Shown one piece after another: positions 15,673 through 24,595 of a DNA stretch of 64,000 bases (position 1 is the first letter of the stretch; every line of letters begins with the position of its first letter). The notes below the pieces were generated by a model, which was given only the letters and a program-made list of their open reading frames with translations, had not been told where the DNA came from and searched no databases. Both the position numbers and the translations under genes were made by a program. This DNA comes from JAUIAS01 sp030425395. GTDB taxonomy: Bacteria; Pseudomonadota; Alphaproteobacteria; Rhodobacterales; Rhodobacteraceae. The DNA lies in contig CP121336.1 of assembly GCA_043553855.1 (NCBI GenBank), positions 1,116,001-1,180,000 on the forward strand, given 5' to 3'.

Positions 15673-17009
15673 TGGCGTCATCTCTTTTTGACAGCCCCCT
15701 TATGGGGCAGATGTTTCCAACCGGCGAGGTTGGGCGACTGTTCTCGGATACTGCTGAGGTTCGCGCCATGCTGCTTGTCGAAGGCAACTTGGCCAAGGTT
15801 CAGGGCGATCTGGGTGTCATCCCGGAAATGTCGGCCCGTGCGATTGCGCGCGCGTCGATGGAAATCCAGATCGACCCCGGCGCGCTGGCGGCTGAAACAG
15901 GCCGCAGCGGGGTCAGCGTTCCGGCCCTCGTTGCGGCCTTCCGCAAGGAAATGTCAGCCCCCGAACACGCGCAATTCGTCCATTGGGGGGCAACGTCGCA
16001 GGATATCATGGACACCGCCCTGATGCTGCGTCTGCGACAGGTTCTGAGCCACGTCGAAACCGACGCCCGCGCCATATTGGGTGCGTTGGCGGCCCTTGCC
16101 GAAAGCCACGCGACCACCGCGATGGCCGCCCGCACCTATGGACAACACGCCACGCCCACAAGCTTTGGCGCGGTGGTGGCCGGTTGGGGGCAGCCTTTGG
16201 TTGATCTGCTTGAGGATCTGCCGCAGCTACGGTCACGGTGCCTTGTCGTGTCGCTGTCCGGTGCCGCAGGGACCGGTGCGGCGCTAGGCCCAAAGGCCAC
16301 GGAAATCCGCGCAGGTTTGGCCAAGGCATTGGGGCTGGGCGACCCCGGACGAAGCTGGCACACCGACCGGGGGCCGGTCCTGCGCATCGCGCGTTGGTTG
16401 ACACAGATGGCTTTGGCGTTGGGAAAGATGGGCGAAGATCTGTGCCACTTGACGCAAAGCGACGTGTCCGAGGTATCGCTGGGGTCGGTTGGCGGGTCAT
16501 CGACCATGCCGCAAAAACAAAACCCTGTGGCCCCTTCGGCGCTTGTGGCGCTGGCGCGCTTTGCGGCGGGCTTGTCGGCAACGCTTGACGGAGCCGCGAT
16601 GCATCGGAGCCAACGCGACGGAACGGCATGGTTCACCGAATGGCTGACTTTACCGCAACTGGTTCTGTCGACGGCCAGCGCCGCGCGGTGCGCACGCGCG
16701 CTCTCTACCCAGATTACCGCACAAGACGACAGAATGGCGGCGAACCTTGAGGTATCCGGAGGTGCCATCTATGCCGAGGCACTGTGCTTTGCCCTGACCG
16801 GGGACATGCCCCGCCCCGAAGCCCAATCCGCGGTCAAGGAGCTGTGCCTGCGCGCGCAGGGCGAAGACACCTCCCTTGAGGCGCTGGCACGCGCGCGCTG
16901 GCCCGATGCGGACCTTTCGGACGTGTTCGCCGGGGCGGGCCGCCTTGGACAGGCCCCGGCTGACGCGCGCGCCTTTGCCCAGCGGGTTCGTGCAACCGCC
17001 GCGACGTAA
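15672..17009 (+). CDS. pcaB: 3-carboxy-cis,cis-muconate cycloisomerase PcaB
   Basis: 445 aa member of the fumarase/aspartase superfamily that cyclises 3-carboxy-cis,cis-muconate to 4-carboxymuconolactone. The superfamily signature GGSSTMPQKQNPV is intact, and conserved blocks HWGATSQDIMDTA and RTYGQHATPTSFG are present. The start overlaps the preceding stop (TGATGG). Together with pcaD it covers two steps of the pathway; the intervening decarboxylase must come from elsewhere. Confidence 0.9.
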   Translation: MASSLFDSPLMGQMFPTGEVGRLFSDTAEVRAMLLVEGNLAKVQGDLGVIPEMSARAIARASMEIQIDPGALAAETGRSGVSVPALVAAFRKEMSAPEHAQFVHWGATSQDIMDTALMLRLRQVLSHVETDARAILGALAALAESHATTAMAARTYGQHATPTSFGAVVAGWGQPLVDLLEDLPQLRSRCLVVSLSGAAGTGAALGPKATEIRAGLAKALGLGDPGRSWHTDRGPVLRIARWLTQMALALGKMGEDLCHLTQSDVSEVSLGSVGGSSTMPQKQNPVAPSALVALARFAAGLSATLDGAAMHRSQRDGTAWFTEWLTLPQLVLSTASAARCARALSTQITAQDDRMAANLEVSGGAIYAEALCFALTGDMPRPEAQSAVKELCLRAQGEDTSLEALARARWPDADLSDVFAGAGRLGQAPADARAFAQRVRATAAT

Positions 17010-17073
17010 TCGCTTCCTTGGCAGAGCAATCGCGCATAACTGATCGCATCACCTGAGACCTTGGATCACCGTT

Positions 17074-18273
17074 TTGCGCCTGCCCATTCTCTTTATTCTC
17101 GTCACAGTGATGCTCGATGCCATGGGGGTCGGGCTGATCATGCCGGTCATGCCCGACCTGATCCGCGAGGTTCAGGGCGGCACGCTGGCCAGCGCGGCGC
17201 TGTGGGGTGGTGTTCTGTCGACCAGCTTTGCGGTGATGCAGTTCCTTTTTGCACCGTTGGTCGGTGCCTTGTCGGATCGCTTTGGGCGGCGGCCCGTGCT
17301 GCTGATTTCGCTGGTGGCAATGGCGCTGGATTACGTCGTCATGGCGGTGGCCGGGTCGATCTGGCTTTTGCTGGCAGGGCGGATTGTGGGCGGGATCACC
17401 GCGGCAACCGGTGCCACGGCGGCGGCCTATATGGCCGACATATCCAGATCCGAGGACAAGTCCGCCAATTTCGGCCTGTTGGGCGCGGCCTTTGGCATCG
17501 GGTTTGTGGCCGGTCCGATGATCGGGGGCCTGTTGGGGGAATACGGCACCCGTGCCCCGTTCTACGCGGCAGCGGCACTGGCGGCTTTGAACGGGGTATT
17601 CGGGTATTTCGTGCTGCGCGAAACAGTGACCCCGCGCATTCGCCGGGCCTTTGAGTGGCGACGCGCCAATCCCTTTGGTGCATTTCGCCATCTGGCCCGC
17701 CTTCCGGGGATCGCGCCGCTTTTGACGGTCTACCTGATCTATCAGGTGGCGTTTCATGTCTATCCTTCGATCTGGTCGTATTTCACACAGGCACGTTTTG
17801 GCTGGAGCGCCCAGACCATCGGTCTTTCGCTGGGGTTGTTCGGGATCATGATGGCGATTGTGCAGGGAGGAATGATCCGGTTGATCCTGCGGGTTCTGGG
17901 GGATCGCAAAACCGTCATTTATGGTCATTTCTTTGATATCGCGGCCTTCGCTGCAATTGCCGTTGTCACAAGCGGAACGATTGCCCTGATCCTTGTGCCG
18001 CTGGCGGCGTTGGGGGCGGTGATCACGCCTGCATTGCAGGGGATCATGTCACGCATGGTCAGCGACGATGCCCAAGGCGAATTGCAAGGCGTTCTGGTGA
18101 GCGTCAATGCGCTTGCCATGATCCTTTCGCCATTGGTGATGACAGGCATGTTTGCGGCCTTTACCCGGCCCGATGCAGCAATCTACTTTCCCGGCGCGCC
18201 TTTCCTTTTGTCGATGGTTCTGATCGCAATAGGGGTGACGGTCTTTATCCGCGCGCGCCCCGCGGAACACTGA
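17074..18273 (+). CDS. MFS drug-exporter-like transporter (TetA-like DHA1 family)
   Basis: 399 aa, twelve predicted transmembrane helices. Motif A GALSDRFGRRPVLL follows helix 2, and PVMPDLIREV in the first loop is typical of tetracycline-type antiporters. The protein opens with TTG at 17074; the next in-frame ATG (17110) would cut into helix 1, so TTG is preferred. The substrate is unknown; chromosomal TetA homologues often export other compounds. It is a single gene, 64 bp after pcaB, and could be co-transcribed with it. Confidence 0.87.
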   Translation: MRLPILFILVTVMLDAMGVGLIMPVMPDLIREVQGGTLASAALWGGVLSTSFAVMQFLFAPLVGALSDRFGRRPVLLISLVAMALDYVVMAVAGSIWLLLAGRIVGGITAATGATAAAYMADISRSEDKSANFGLLGAAFGIGFVAGPMIGGLLGEYGTRAPFYAAAALAALNGVFGYFVLRETVTPRIRRAFEWRRANPFGAFRHLARLPGIAPLLTVYLIYQVAFHVYPSIWSYFTQARFGWSAQTIGLSLGLFGIMMAIVQGGMIRLILRVLGDRKTVIYGHFFDIAAFAAIAVVTSGTIALILVPLAALGAVITPALQGIMSRMVSDDAQGELQGVLVSVNALAMILSPLVMTGMFAAFTRPDAAIYFPGAPFLLSMVLIAIGVTVFIRARPAEH

Positions 18274-18415
18274 CGGAGACCTGCGTGAAATATCCGTGCG
18301 GCGCAGCATTCACCCTTGCGGGGAATTCTGTGCAGGTCCACCCTGACAGACGGAACATACACGACCATACGCAACCCATCCTTGGGCCACCGGTTTAACC
18401 CCTGAGGGAGCTATC

Positions 18416-19642
18416 ATGAAACTTGCCGATCTCGATGTGATTGTAACCGCTCCGCCCGCACCGGGATGGGGCGGGCGGTATTGGATCCTGGTCAAACTGA
18501 CAACTGACACGGGCATTGTCGGGTGGGGGGAATGCTATGCCTCGACCATAGGGCCAGAGGCGATGGTGGCAGTCATCCGTGACGTTTTCGACCGGCACAT
18601 GGCCGATGAGAACCCCGAAAACATCGAACTGATGTTTCGCCGGGTCTATTCTTCGGGCTTTACCCAGCGTCCCGACCTGACGGTCATGGGGGCCTTTTCG
18701 GGTTTGGAGATCGCCTGTTGGGATATACTGGGCAAGGATCGGGATCGGCCTGTACACGCCCTGATCGGCGGGCGGATGAATGATCGCATCCGCGCCTATA
18801 CCTATCTCTATCCGATGGCCCATCATGATCTGCGCGGATTCTGGAACGACCCGGATGCGGCGGCGGAGTCGGCGGTGGATTGCGTGGCGCGCGGATATAC
18901 GGCCGTCAAATTCGATCCGGCGGGACCATATACGTTGCGTGGCGGTCACATGCCCGCCATGTCGGATATCAGCCAATCGGTCGACTTTTGCAAATCCATC
19001 CGCGACGCCGTCGGAGATCGTGCCGATCTGTTGTTCGGCACACATGGTCAGTTCAACACCGCCGGGGCGATCCGGCTGGGTCAGGCGCTTGAGCCCTATC
19101 AGCCGTTGTGGTTCGAAGAACCCACCCCGCCGGACGCGATCGACGACATGGCCAAAGTGGCCCGCGCCGTGCGTATTCCTGTGGCCACCGGCGAACGCCT
19201 GACCACAAAGGCCGAGTTCGCTCAGGTCCTGCGCAGCGGTGCGGCGGAAATCCTTCAGCCCGCTCTGGGACGCGCCGGAGGGATCTGGGAGACGAAAAAG
19301 ATCGCCGCGATTGCCGAAGTCTTTAACGCCCAGATGGCCCCGCATCTTTATGCAGGGCCGGTGGAATGGGCCGCCAACATCCACCTTGCGGCATCCATTC
19401 CCAATATCCTGATGTGCGAAAGCATCGAAACCGATTTCCACAACGATTTGATCCGCGGCACGATCCGGGTTGAAGATGGTTATATCACCGCGCCTACCGC
19501 GCCGGGACTGGGTATCGACGTGGACGAAGACTTGGCGCGCGCGCATCCTTATTCCGGAACGGGATTGCACCTTGGCATGCAGGAAGCCCCCTGTGACTAT
19601 ACCAATGGTAATGCTTTTGAAGGCGGGGCCGCGCCGGAATAG
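18416..19642 (+). CDS. Mandelate racemase/muconate lactonizing (enolase superfamily) enzyme
   Basis: 408 aa, with GAGGGAG before the ATG. The alpha/beta capping domain leads into a barrel with Glu235 (WFEEPTPP), Glu260 (TGERLTT) and the catalytic His310 (APHLYAGP), as in sugar-acid dehydratases. At the first metal-ligand position the usual D-x-H reads G208-T-H210 (FGTHGQF). It is probably an acid-sugar dehydratase (D-galactonate/mannonate group), but specificity is uncertain. It stands alone with about 140 bp upstream. Confidence 0.82.
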   Translation: MKLADLDVIVTAPPAPGWGGRYWILVKLTTDTGIVGWGECYASTIGPEAMVAVIRDVFDRHMADENPENIELMFRRVYSSGFTQRPDLTVMGAFSGLEIACWDILGKDRDRPVHALIGGRMNDRIRAYTYLYPMAHHDLRGFWNDPDAAAESAVDCVARGYTAVKFDPAGPYTLRGGHMPAMSDISQSVDFCKSIRDAVGDRADLLFGTHGQFNTAGAIRLGQALEPYQPLWFEEPTPPDAIDDMAKVARAVRIPVATGERLTTKAEFAQVLRSGAAEILQPALGRAGGIWETKKIAAIAEVFNAQMAPHLYAGPVEWAANIHLAASIPNILMCESIETDFHNDLIRGTIRVEDGYITAPTAPGLGIDVDEDLARAHPYSGTGLHLGMQEAPCDYTNGNAFEGGAAPE

Positions 19643-19649
19643 CCCTACA

Positions 19650-19678
19650 TTGACCAATCGGAATAAAGTCACTAATTA
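19650..19678 (+). promoter_or_regulatory. Sigma70-type promoter of the arsR-family gene
   Basis: TTGACC, a 17-base spacer and TAATTA give a near-ideal vegetative promoter about 22 bp before the gene start. The downstream CTAA-N13-TTAG (19672-19692) overlaps the -10 box and could be the repressor site. Confidence 0.6.
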
Positions 19679-19700
19679 AAAATATCCGTTAGAAAGTCTC

Positions 19701-20051
19701 GTGCCCATGAACTCTCAAGCCGTCGCACAGTTGCCACCAGAGGCCACCAATGACATGGCCGCACGCGCCAACGAAGCGGCAGGATACCTCAAGACGCTTG
19801 CCCACGAGGGTCGATTGATGACCCTGTGTCATCTGATCTCGGGTGAAAAATCAGTGGGTGAACTGGAACAGATCCTCGGCCTGCGGCAGGCTGCTGTCAG
19901 CCAGATGCTGGCCCGTCTGCGCGAAGAGCGTCTGGTCAGGACGCGGCGCGAGGGCAAAACGATTTTCTACAGCATCGCCGATGACAACACAACACAGGTC
20001 ATCACGCTGCTGCATTCGTTGTTCTGCGGCGATCAGGCCAGAGACACCTGA
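19701..20051 (+). CDS. ArsR-family repressor of the SqrR/BigR (persulfide-sensing) type
   Basis: 116 aa from GTG 19701 (114 from ATG 19707). Winged helix with recognition segment LRQAAVSQMLARL. Two cysteines, Cys43 (LMTLCHLISGEKSVGEL) and Cys109 (HSLFCGDQ), match the pair that forms a tetrasulfide in Rhodobacter SqrR and Xylella/Agrobacterium BigR. It should repress in the absence of sulfide or persulfide. No sulfide:quinone reductase or persulfide dioxygenase gene is adjacent; the next gene is convergent, so the target is itself or elsewhere. Confidence 0.85.
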   Translation: MPMNSQAVAQLPPEATNDMAARANEAAGYLKTLAHEGRLMTLCHLISGEKSVGELEQILGLRQAAVSQMLARLREERLVRTRREGKTIFYSIADDNTTQVITLLHSLFCGDQARDT

Positions 20052-20068
20052 GCCCCACAACCGGTGCC

Positions 20069-20099
20069 GTCAGGCAAGGGGCAAATCCCCTGACCTGAC
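20069..20099. terminator. Hairpin between convergent arsR-family gene and ABC-like gene
   Basis: GTCAGG-caa-GGGG and CCCC-tga-CCTGAC form a two-part stem with a CAAAT loop, in the 64 bp between the two convergent stops. It is a likely shared terminator without a strong T-tract. Confidence 0.5.
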
Positions 20100-20115
20100 A
20101 TGCACACCTGCATTG

Positions 20116-23100
20116 TCAGCTGGATACGTAGCCGGACACCACCTGCAACAGCTTGAATGCCGTCGCCGCGTCGTTTTCGACCACGGCAAGAAACTCTTCT
20201 TCACCGATCCGCAGGCACAGAAGATCCGTATCGGCCTTCATGCTGAGTGCGCGCGGCACGCGGCGGATCAGTCCCAATTCACCGACCAGCTTGCCCGTGC
20301 CCACCGTCGCGATGTGTTTGGGTTCCTGTCCCTCTTCCATCGGCAGATACAGACCGGCGTCGCCCTCGATGATCATATAGGCCCCATCGTTGGGTTCGTC
20401 GCCCTTGTGAAAGACGAACTCCCCGGCTTCTGCCCGATACCAGCGTGCGCCAAAGGCCAGAAGCCGCAACTGCTTGCGATCCAGCCCCGCGAATAGATCG
20501 CTTTGCTCCAGCGCCCGCAGCTTGCGATTGAGGTCCGCACTGGCTGCGCTGTCCTCATCGGTTTCAGCCCGTTCCTGACCGGTGGACAACCGCCCCTGAA
20601 CGATTTCGAGCGTCTGGTCGAATTCGAAACCTTCCGGCAATTTATCCGAGAGGTGGATCAATGTCGCCTCTGGCAGGAGAGTTCGCAGTTCCGCAAAGAC
20701 ATCGCGCCGCGTGGCGGCATCAAAGCTGGCAAGCGCGTTGTCCAATACCAGAATGTCAGGACGTTTGATCGCAGCGCGGGCAAAGGCCAAGGGTTCGGCG
20801 AACATGGCGGGCAGGCTGGCACCGCCCAGCGAAATCGGCAAATCATACATCAGACGCATGACCAACGGTTTCACACCCGCCTCGGCCAGAACGTCAGCCA
20901 CACAGGCGCGCACGTCCTCTGCCCTCGGTCCGGCGCTGTCGGTAATTCTGCCAAAAATGGCATTTTCCAGCACCGAAAGACCGGGTGCATATTCTGAGCG
21001 ATCCAGAGGGTGATAAACCCCCGCAAGGCTCTTTTGAATTGTGACCGAGTGCGCCTTGCGCAGCGACAGGACCTGTTCCTTCATCCGTTCGGGGAATGCG
21101 GGGCCGATCTTTTCGGCGGAAATACTGAACGGAACGGTCAGTAGCACCGACAGGGAATCATCATCCAACTGGCCCCAGCCATCATTGCGCGCCGCAGCAA
21201 TCAGCGCGGCGGCGGCTTCATAGACATCGACGCTCAGGCCAAGTTTGCGAAACAGCGGGTGATCAGTGCCGTCCGTGCCAAAGATCTGGCGCAGCATCTC
21301 GCTCACATCGCGGGACAGTTCACGCAGGCTTTCGTCCAGCCCAAGTTCACGCAAGGTCGCCAGGAATTCGGTCTGTTCGCGCAACAGCTCGCGCGTGATC
21401 GGCACATCGGGGGCCGCAAACACAAGGTTGTCTGCAACGGGCAACGCGGGGTTATACGCTTCGGGGTCAAAGAAGTAGATATGGCGATCCAGACCCTGCC
21501 CGGCCAGTGCTTTGGCGATGCGCTCGCGCAATTGGACGATGCGTCCGGCAAGTTCCTGATGGCCTGCGGGATCGCAGGTTTGCTCCAACCCGCGGCGGAA
21601 CAAAGCCGATCCGCTGCTGACCCCCTCCAATACCTGCACCCACCATTGGCGCAGACCTTCGGCGTCTTCGGCACCGGGAATGCGCGGGTCAGTCCAATCA
21701 GCGGCCAGCGGATCGCTGCTGTTTCCGGCGCGAATGGCATCGGCCACCAACTCAGGTGCCTCGGCTTCGCTGACCGGGGCAAACCGCACCGGCATCAGCA
21801 TGTTATCGCCAAACGTGCCCTGAAACAGAACCGGGCGGGAATTGGCATGGCCGATCTTGTGCGCGATCACCGCCTGATGCAGGGAGTTGAGCCCCCGCCC
21901 GCCGATGCTGATCGCGCCCGAACTGGGCAGCAATTCACGCGTCAACAAGGCCGCAAGGGCCCGGCGGTCTTCTTCGCTGGCTGCGGCGACCCCGATGACA
22001 GAGCCCGCTGAAAGCGTGGCGTTGATGTCGTCCAGCACCGAATTGCCGTCTTCATCGACCACGCTGACACGATCCAGAACGATGTCATCGTTCAACGACG
22101 GGATATCATCGGTGTCCGTGTCGAAAAGCGCCTCGTCGATCATGCCCTCGGGGGCGAATTTTTCCGTGATGACCTCCCAGCGCAGGGACATGTCCTGAGA
22201 TTGGTTGTAGTAGGCCAGCAATTCTTTCCATGGGCTGGACAGATCCTTGTAGGCGGCCAGCGCGGCCACCAAGGCCCCCAACGTCACGCTGCCTTGAATG
22301 ACCAGATAACCACCAACGGAAAAGAAAAAGAACGGTGTCAGCTGAGTTATGAAGTTGTTGAGAAACTTCATGAAGAATTTCTTCTGATAGATTTCGAACC
22401 GGATGTCGAAGAGACGGCCCAAACGATCCGAAATCATCGCCTTGCGGTATCGCCACCCACCATTGAGCCGCAGCGTGGATGCCCCTGCCGCGTTTTCGCC
22501 GATCTCGGCGGCCAGCCCGCGCACCTGCACCACCCGTTTCTTGTTGAGCAGATTGATCTGCTTTTGCAGTTTGGGGATCAGCCACGCCTGAAGCGGGATC
22601 ATCGCGCAAGCCGCCACACCGAACCAGAAGCTTTGCAAGAACAGGAAAGACAGGATGGTGATCATTTGCCCGGCCTGCAGCACCGGCTGGGCCAGCGCAT
22701 CCCCCATCAGGCCGCCCATTGGTTCGGCCTCGGCGGTCACCATCGAAACCAGCTCGCCCTGCGAAGTGCGTTCAAAATAGGGCTGGGGAAACCGCAAGAT
22801 GCGCGCAATCAGGGTATAGCGCAATCGCCGCAACATGCGTTCGGCAAGAACCCCCTTCATCGTGTTGATCCGCATCTTGAGCAGACCATGCCCCAGCACC
22901 GCGATCAGAAACGCCAGACACAAGACCGCCAGAAACGTGGTCTGGGCCATCTCGAAACCCCAGAACACCACCGTTTCGGTTTTGGCGTCTATGGCATCGT
23001 TTATGATCCGTTTGGGCAGCTCCAGCGTCAGATAAAGCAGTGGAAACAGGGTGGATGTCACCAGCAACAGAATGAACTGTTCGCGCTTGGAATACTTCCA

Positions 23101-23190
23101 GATGAATGAGAAAAGCGTGCGTTCGATAACAGAAACCTCGTTCCCATACGGCACGGCCCCACGCCGGGGCCCCGCAACGTAGGGCGACAT
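20116..23190 (-). CDS. Giant degenerate ABC-exporter-like protein with C-terminal cyclic-nucleotide-binding domain
   Basis: 1,024 aa from the ATG at 23188-23190; the frame is open to 23340 but the extra residues are not convincing. Residues 35-340 are an exporter-type membrane domain (helices near 38-58, 80-102, 170-205, 280-315; the coupling segment FPQPYFERTSQGELVSM is intact). The NBD-like region spans 370-865 with an insertion of about 300 residues. Its P-loop reads GVAAASEEDRRAL, with no GKS/T. The signature reads LGGASLPAMFAEPLAFARA, and Walker B is ILVLDNALAS with Asn for the catalytic Glu. Residues 895-1005 form a cNMP-type barrel (GELGLIRRVPRALSMKA, Arg980). It is probably not an ATP-driven pump; it could be a regulated membrane sensor. 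Function is unknown. Confidence 0.8.
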   Translation of the reverse strand: MSPYVAGPRRGAVPYGNEVSVIERTLFSFIWKYSKREQFILLLVTSTLFPLLYLTLELPKRIINDAIDAKTETVVFWGFEMAQTTFLAVLCLAFLIAVLGHGLLKMRINTMKGVLAERMLRRLRYTLIARILRFPQPYFERTSQGELVSMVTAEAEPMGGLMGDALAQPVLQAGQMITILSFLFLQSFWFGVAACAMIPLQAWLIPKLQKQINLLNKKRVVQVRGLAAEIGENAAGASTLRLNGGWRYRKAMISDRLGRLFDIRFEIYQKKFFMKFLNNFITQLTPFFFFSVGGYLVIQGSVTLGALVAALAAYKDLSSPWKELLAYYNQSQDMSLRWEVITEKFAPEGMIDEALFDTDTDDIPSLNDDIVLDRVSVVDEDGNSVLDDINATLSAGSVIGVAAASEEDRRALAALLTRELLPSSGAISIGGRGLNSLHQAVIAHKIGHANSRPVLFQGTFGDNMLMPVRFAPVSEAEAPELVADAIRAGNSSDPLAADWTDPRIPGAEDAEGLRQWWVQVLEGVSSGSALFRRGLEQTCDPAGHQELAGRIVQLRERIAKALAGQGLDRHIYFFDPEAYNPALPVADNLVFAAPDVPITRELLREQTEFLATLRELGLDESLRELSRDVSEMLRQIFGTDGTDHPLFRKLGLSVDVYEAAAALIAAARNDGWGQLDDDSLSVLLTVPFSISAEKIGPAFPERMKEQVLSLRKAHSVTIQKSLAGVYHPLDRSEYAPGLSVLENAIFGRITDSAGPRAEDVRACVADVLAEAGVKPLVMRLMYDLPISLGGASLPAMFAEPLAFARAAIKRPDILVLDNALASFDAATRRDVFAELRTLLPEATLIHLSDKLPEGFEFDQTLEIVQGRLSTGQERAETDEDSAASADLNRKLRALEQSDLFAGLDRKQLRLLAFGARWYRAEAGEFVFHKGDEPNDGAYMIIEGDAGLYLPMEEGQEPKHIATVGTGKLVGELGLIRRVPRALSMKADTDLLCLRIGEEEFLAVVENDAATAFKLLQVVSGYVSS

Positions 23191-23206
23191 TAACAACCGC
23201 TCAGCC

Positions 23207-23680
23207 TTGCAATCAAATGGTTTTACAAGAATAGTCGTGGATACCACGAGCCCGATCACAGCGAAAACGACGGAGGCCACCCTGACCCTGACCGCATCGA
23301 CCGCCTTGGCCTTGCTTGTTCTGTTCCAGATCAAGCACATGTTTGCGGACTATTTCCTTCAGACCCCGAGAATGCTTTCGGGGCGCGGGAACTACTGGCA
23401 TATGGGACGGGCACAACATGCGGGCGTGCACGTGATCGGGTCGATCCTGGTTCTGGCACCGTTCGGAATGCCCTTGATGCTGATCGCGCTTCTGGTGGCT
23501 GCGGAATGGATCGTTCACTTCAATATCGACTGGGGCAAAGCCAACTATTCCGAAAAACGCGGGCATACCCCCGCTGATGCGGGATTTTGGCAGGCAGCCG
23601 GTGCCGATCAGGCGCTGCACCAACTGACCTATATCGCGATGGTTTGGGCCGTCGGCGCTTATCCCGGCTGGATTGCCTGA
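23207..23680 (+). CDS. DUF3307 family integral membrane protein
   Basis: 157 aa if the ATG at 23207 is used. The family-specific core starts at about residue 38 (LFQIKHMFADYFLQTPRML), with helices near 52-82 and 135-155. The first 25 residues look non-native, and GGAGG lies at 23272-23276 just before in-frame CTG codons at 23282 and 23288, so the true start may be a rare CTG giving about 132 aa. The function of DUF3307 is not established. It is divergent from the ABC-like gene, 16 bp away. Confidence 0.75.
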   Translation: MQSNGFTRIVVDTTSPITAKTTEATLTLTASTALALLVLFQIKHMFADYFLQTPRMLSGRGNYWHMGRAQHAGVHVIGSILVLAPFGMPLMLIALLVAAEWIVHFNIDWGKANYSEKRGHTPADAGFWQAAGADQALHQLTYIAMVWAVGAYPGWIA

Positions 23681-23695
23681 TTCCCCAGACCCACT

Positions 23696-24595
23696 TCAGG
23701 CCGCAGGTTCCACAATCCCTGCCAAGTCCTGAGCCAAAAGATCCGCCAACAGAGGATTGGGAAACCGCCGTTCGGGGGTAATGGCGTAAAACTGCTCTGA
23801 GATTGGCGGATGATCCCGCGCTTCGATCAAGCGGCCAGAGGCAAGTTCGTCACGCACGACAATGGGCGGAACAAGAGCCATCCCGACCCCTTCGCGGGCC
23901 AGCAGACGCATCATCGCCATATCGTCCACTTCGGCCACGATCTGTGGGGAAATATCCAACCGGTCGGTCAGTGCGTCAAATCCTATGCGCGCCGCATTGC
24001 CTACGGTTGGCAGGATCACCGGCACATTCCGCACCAGATCGACAAGCGGCGCATCGGGATCGAATAGACCTCTGACGCCCACCAACCCAACCGGTTGATC
24101 CGCGATACGATGCGACACGAACCGGCTTGCTGCGTCCTGCGGGGCGGGCATGTTTCCCAAAACGACATCCAGATTGAGAGCAGCCAACCCGGCCATCAGG
24201 TCTTCCATCCCGCCAGAGCGCAAGATCACCTCGACATCCTGACGTCCCAGAACCGGGCGCAGAAACGCGATCTGAAAGTTGCGTGACAGCGTGGAAAGCG
24301 ACCCGATCCGCAGCGCCTGCCGGGTCCGCCCGGTCTGGCGCAGGGTCGCGATCAGATCGTCACCGGCAGCAAAGATTGTATCGGCGTGATCCAGCGCGAT
24401 ACGCCCCGCTTCGGTCAGGTGCAATTGCCGACCGCGCCGTTCGAACAGATCGAACCCAAGCCGCTGTTCCAGCTTTTTTATCTGAATCGACAGAGCCGAC
24501 TGAGACAGGTTCAGCCGTTCCGCCGTGCGGGTCAGATTGCCATCGTGGGCGACCGCCCAAAAATATCGCAGATGGTGATAATTGAACTCGGCCAT
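23696..24595 (-). CDS. LysR-family regulator, NhaR-like, divergent from dabBA
   Basis: 299 aa. The HTH (YFWAVAHDGNLTRTAERLNLSQSALSIQIKKLEQRLG) is followed by a periplasmic-binding-like effector domain. The YHHLRYFW start is typical of the NhaR subgroup, which senses ionic conditions; LysR genes are also often found beside DAB carbon-uptake operons. It is divergently placed 103 bp from dabB with repeats between them, so dabBA is the likely target. Confidence 0.88.
   Translation of the reverse strand: MAEFNYHHLRYFWAVAHDGNLTRTAERLNLSQSALSIQIKKLEQRLGFDLFERRGRQLHLTEAGRIALDHADTIFAAGDDLIATLRQTGRTRQALRIGSLSTLSRNFQIAFLRPVLGRQDVEVILRSGGMEDLMAGLAALNLDVVLGNMPAPQDAASRFVSHRIADQPVGLVGVRGLFDPDAPLVDLVRNVPVILPTVGNAARIGFDALTDRLDISPQIVAEVDDMAMMRLLAREGVGMALVPPIVVRDELASGRLIEARDHPPISEQFYAITPERRFPNPLLADLLAQDLAGIVEPAA

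Noticed and set aside
18395..19672. 425-codon open frame opposite the enolase-superfamily gene
   Set aside because: Antisense shadow of a well-supported enzyme; no start signal or motif.
22201..23109. 302-codon open frame opposite the ABC-like gene
   Set aside because: Gln/His-rich antisense translation with no recognised features.
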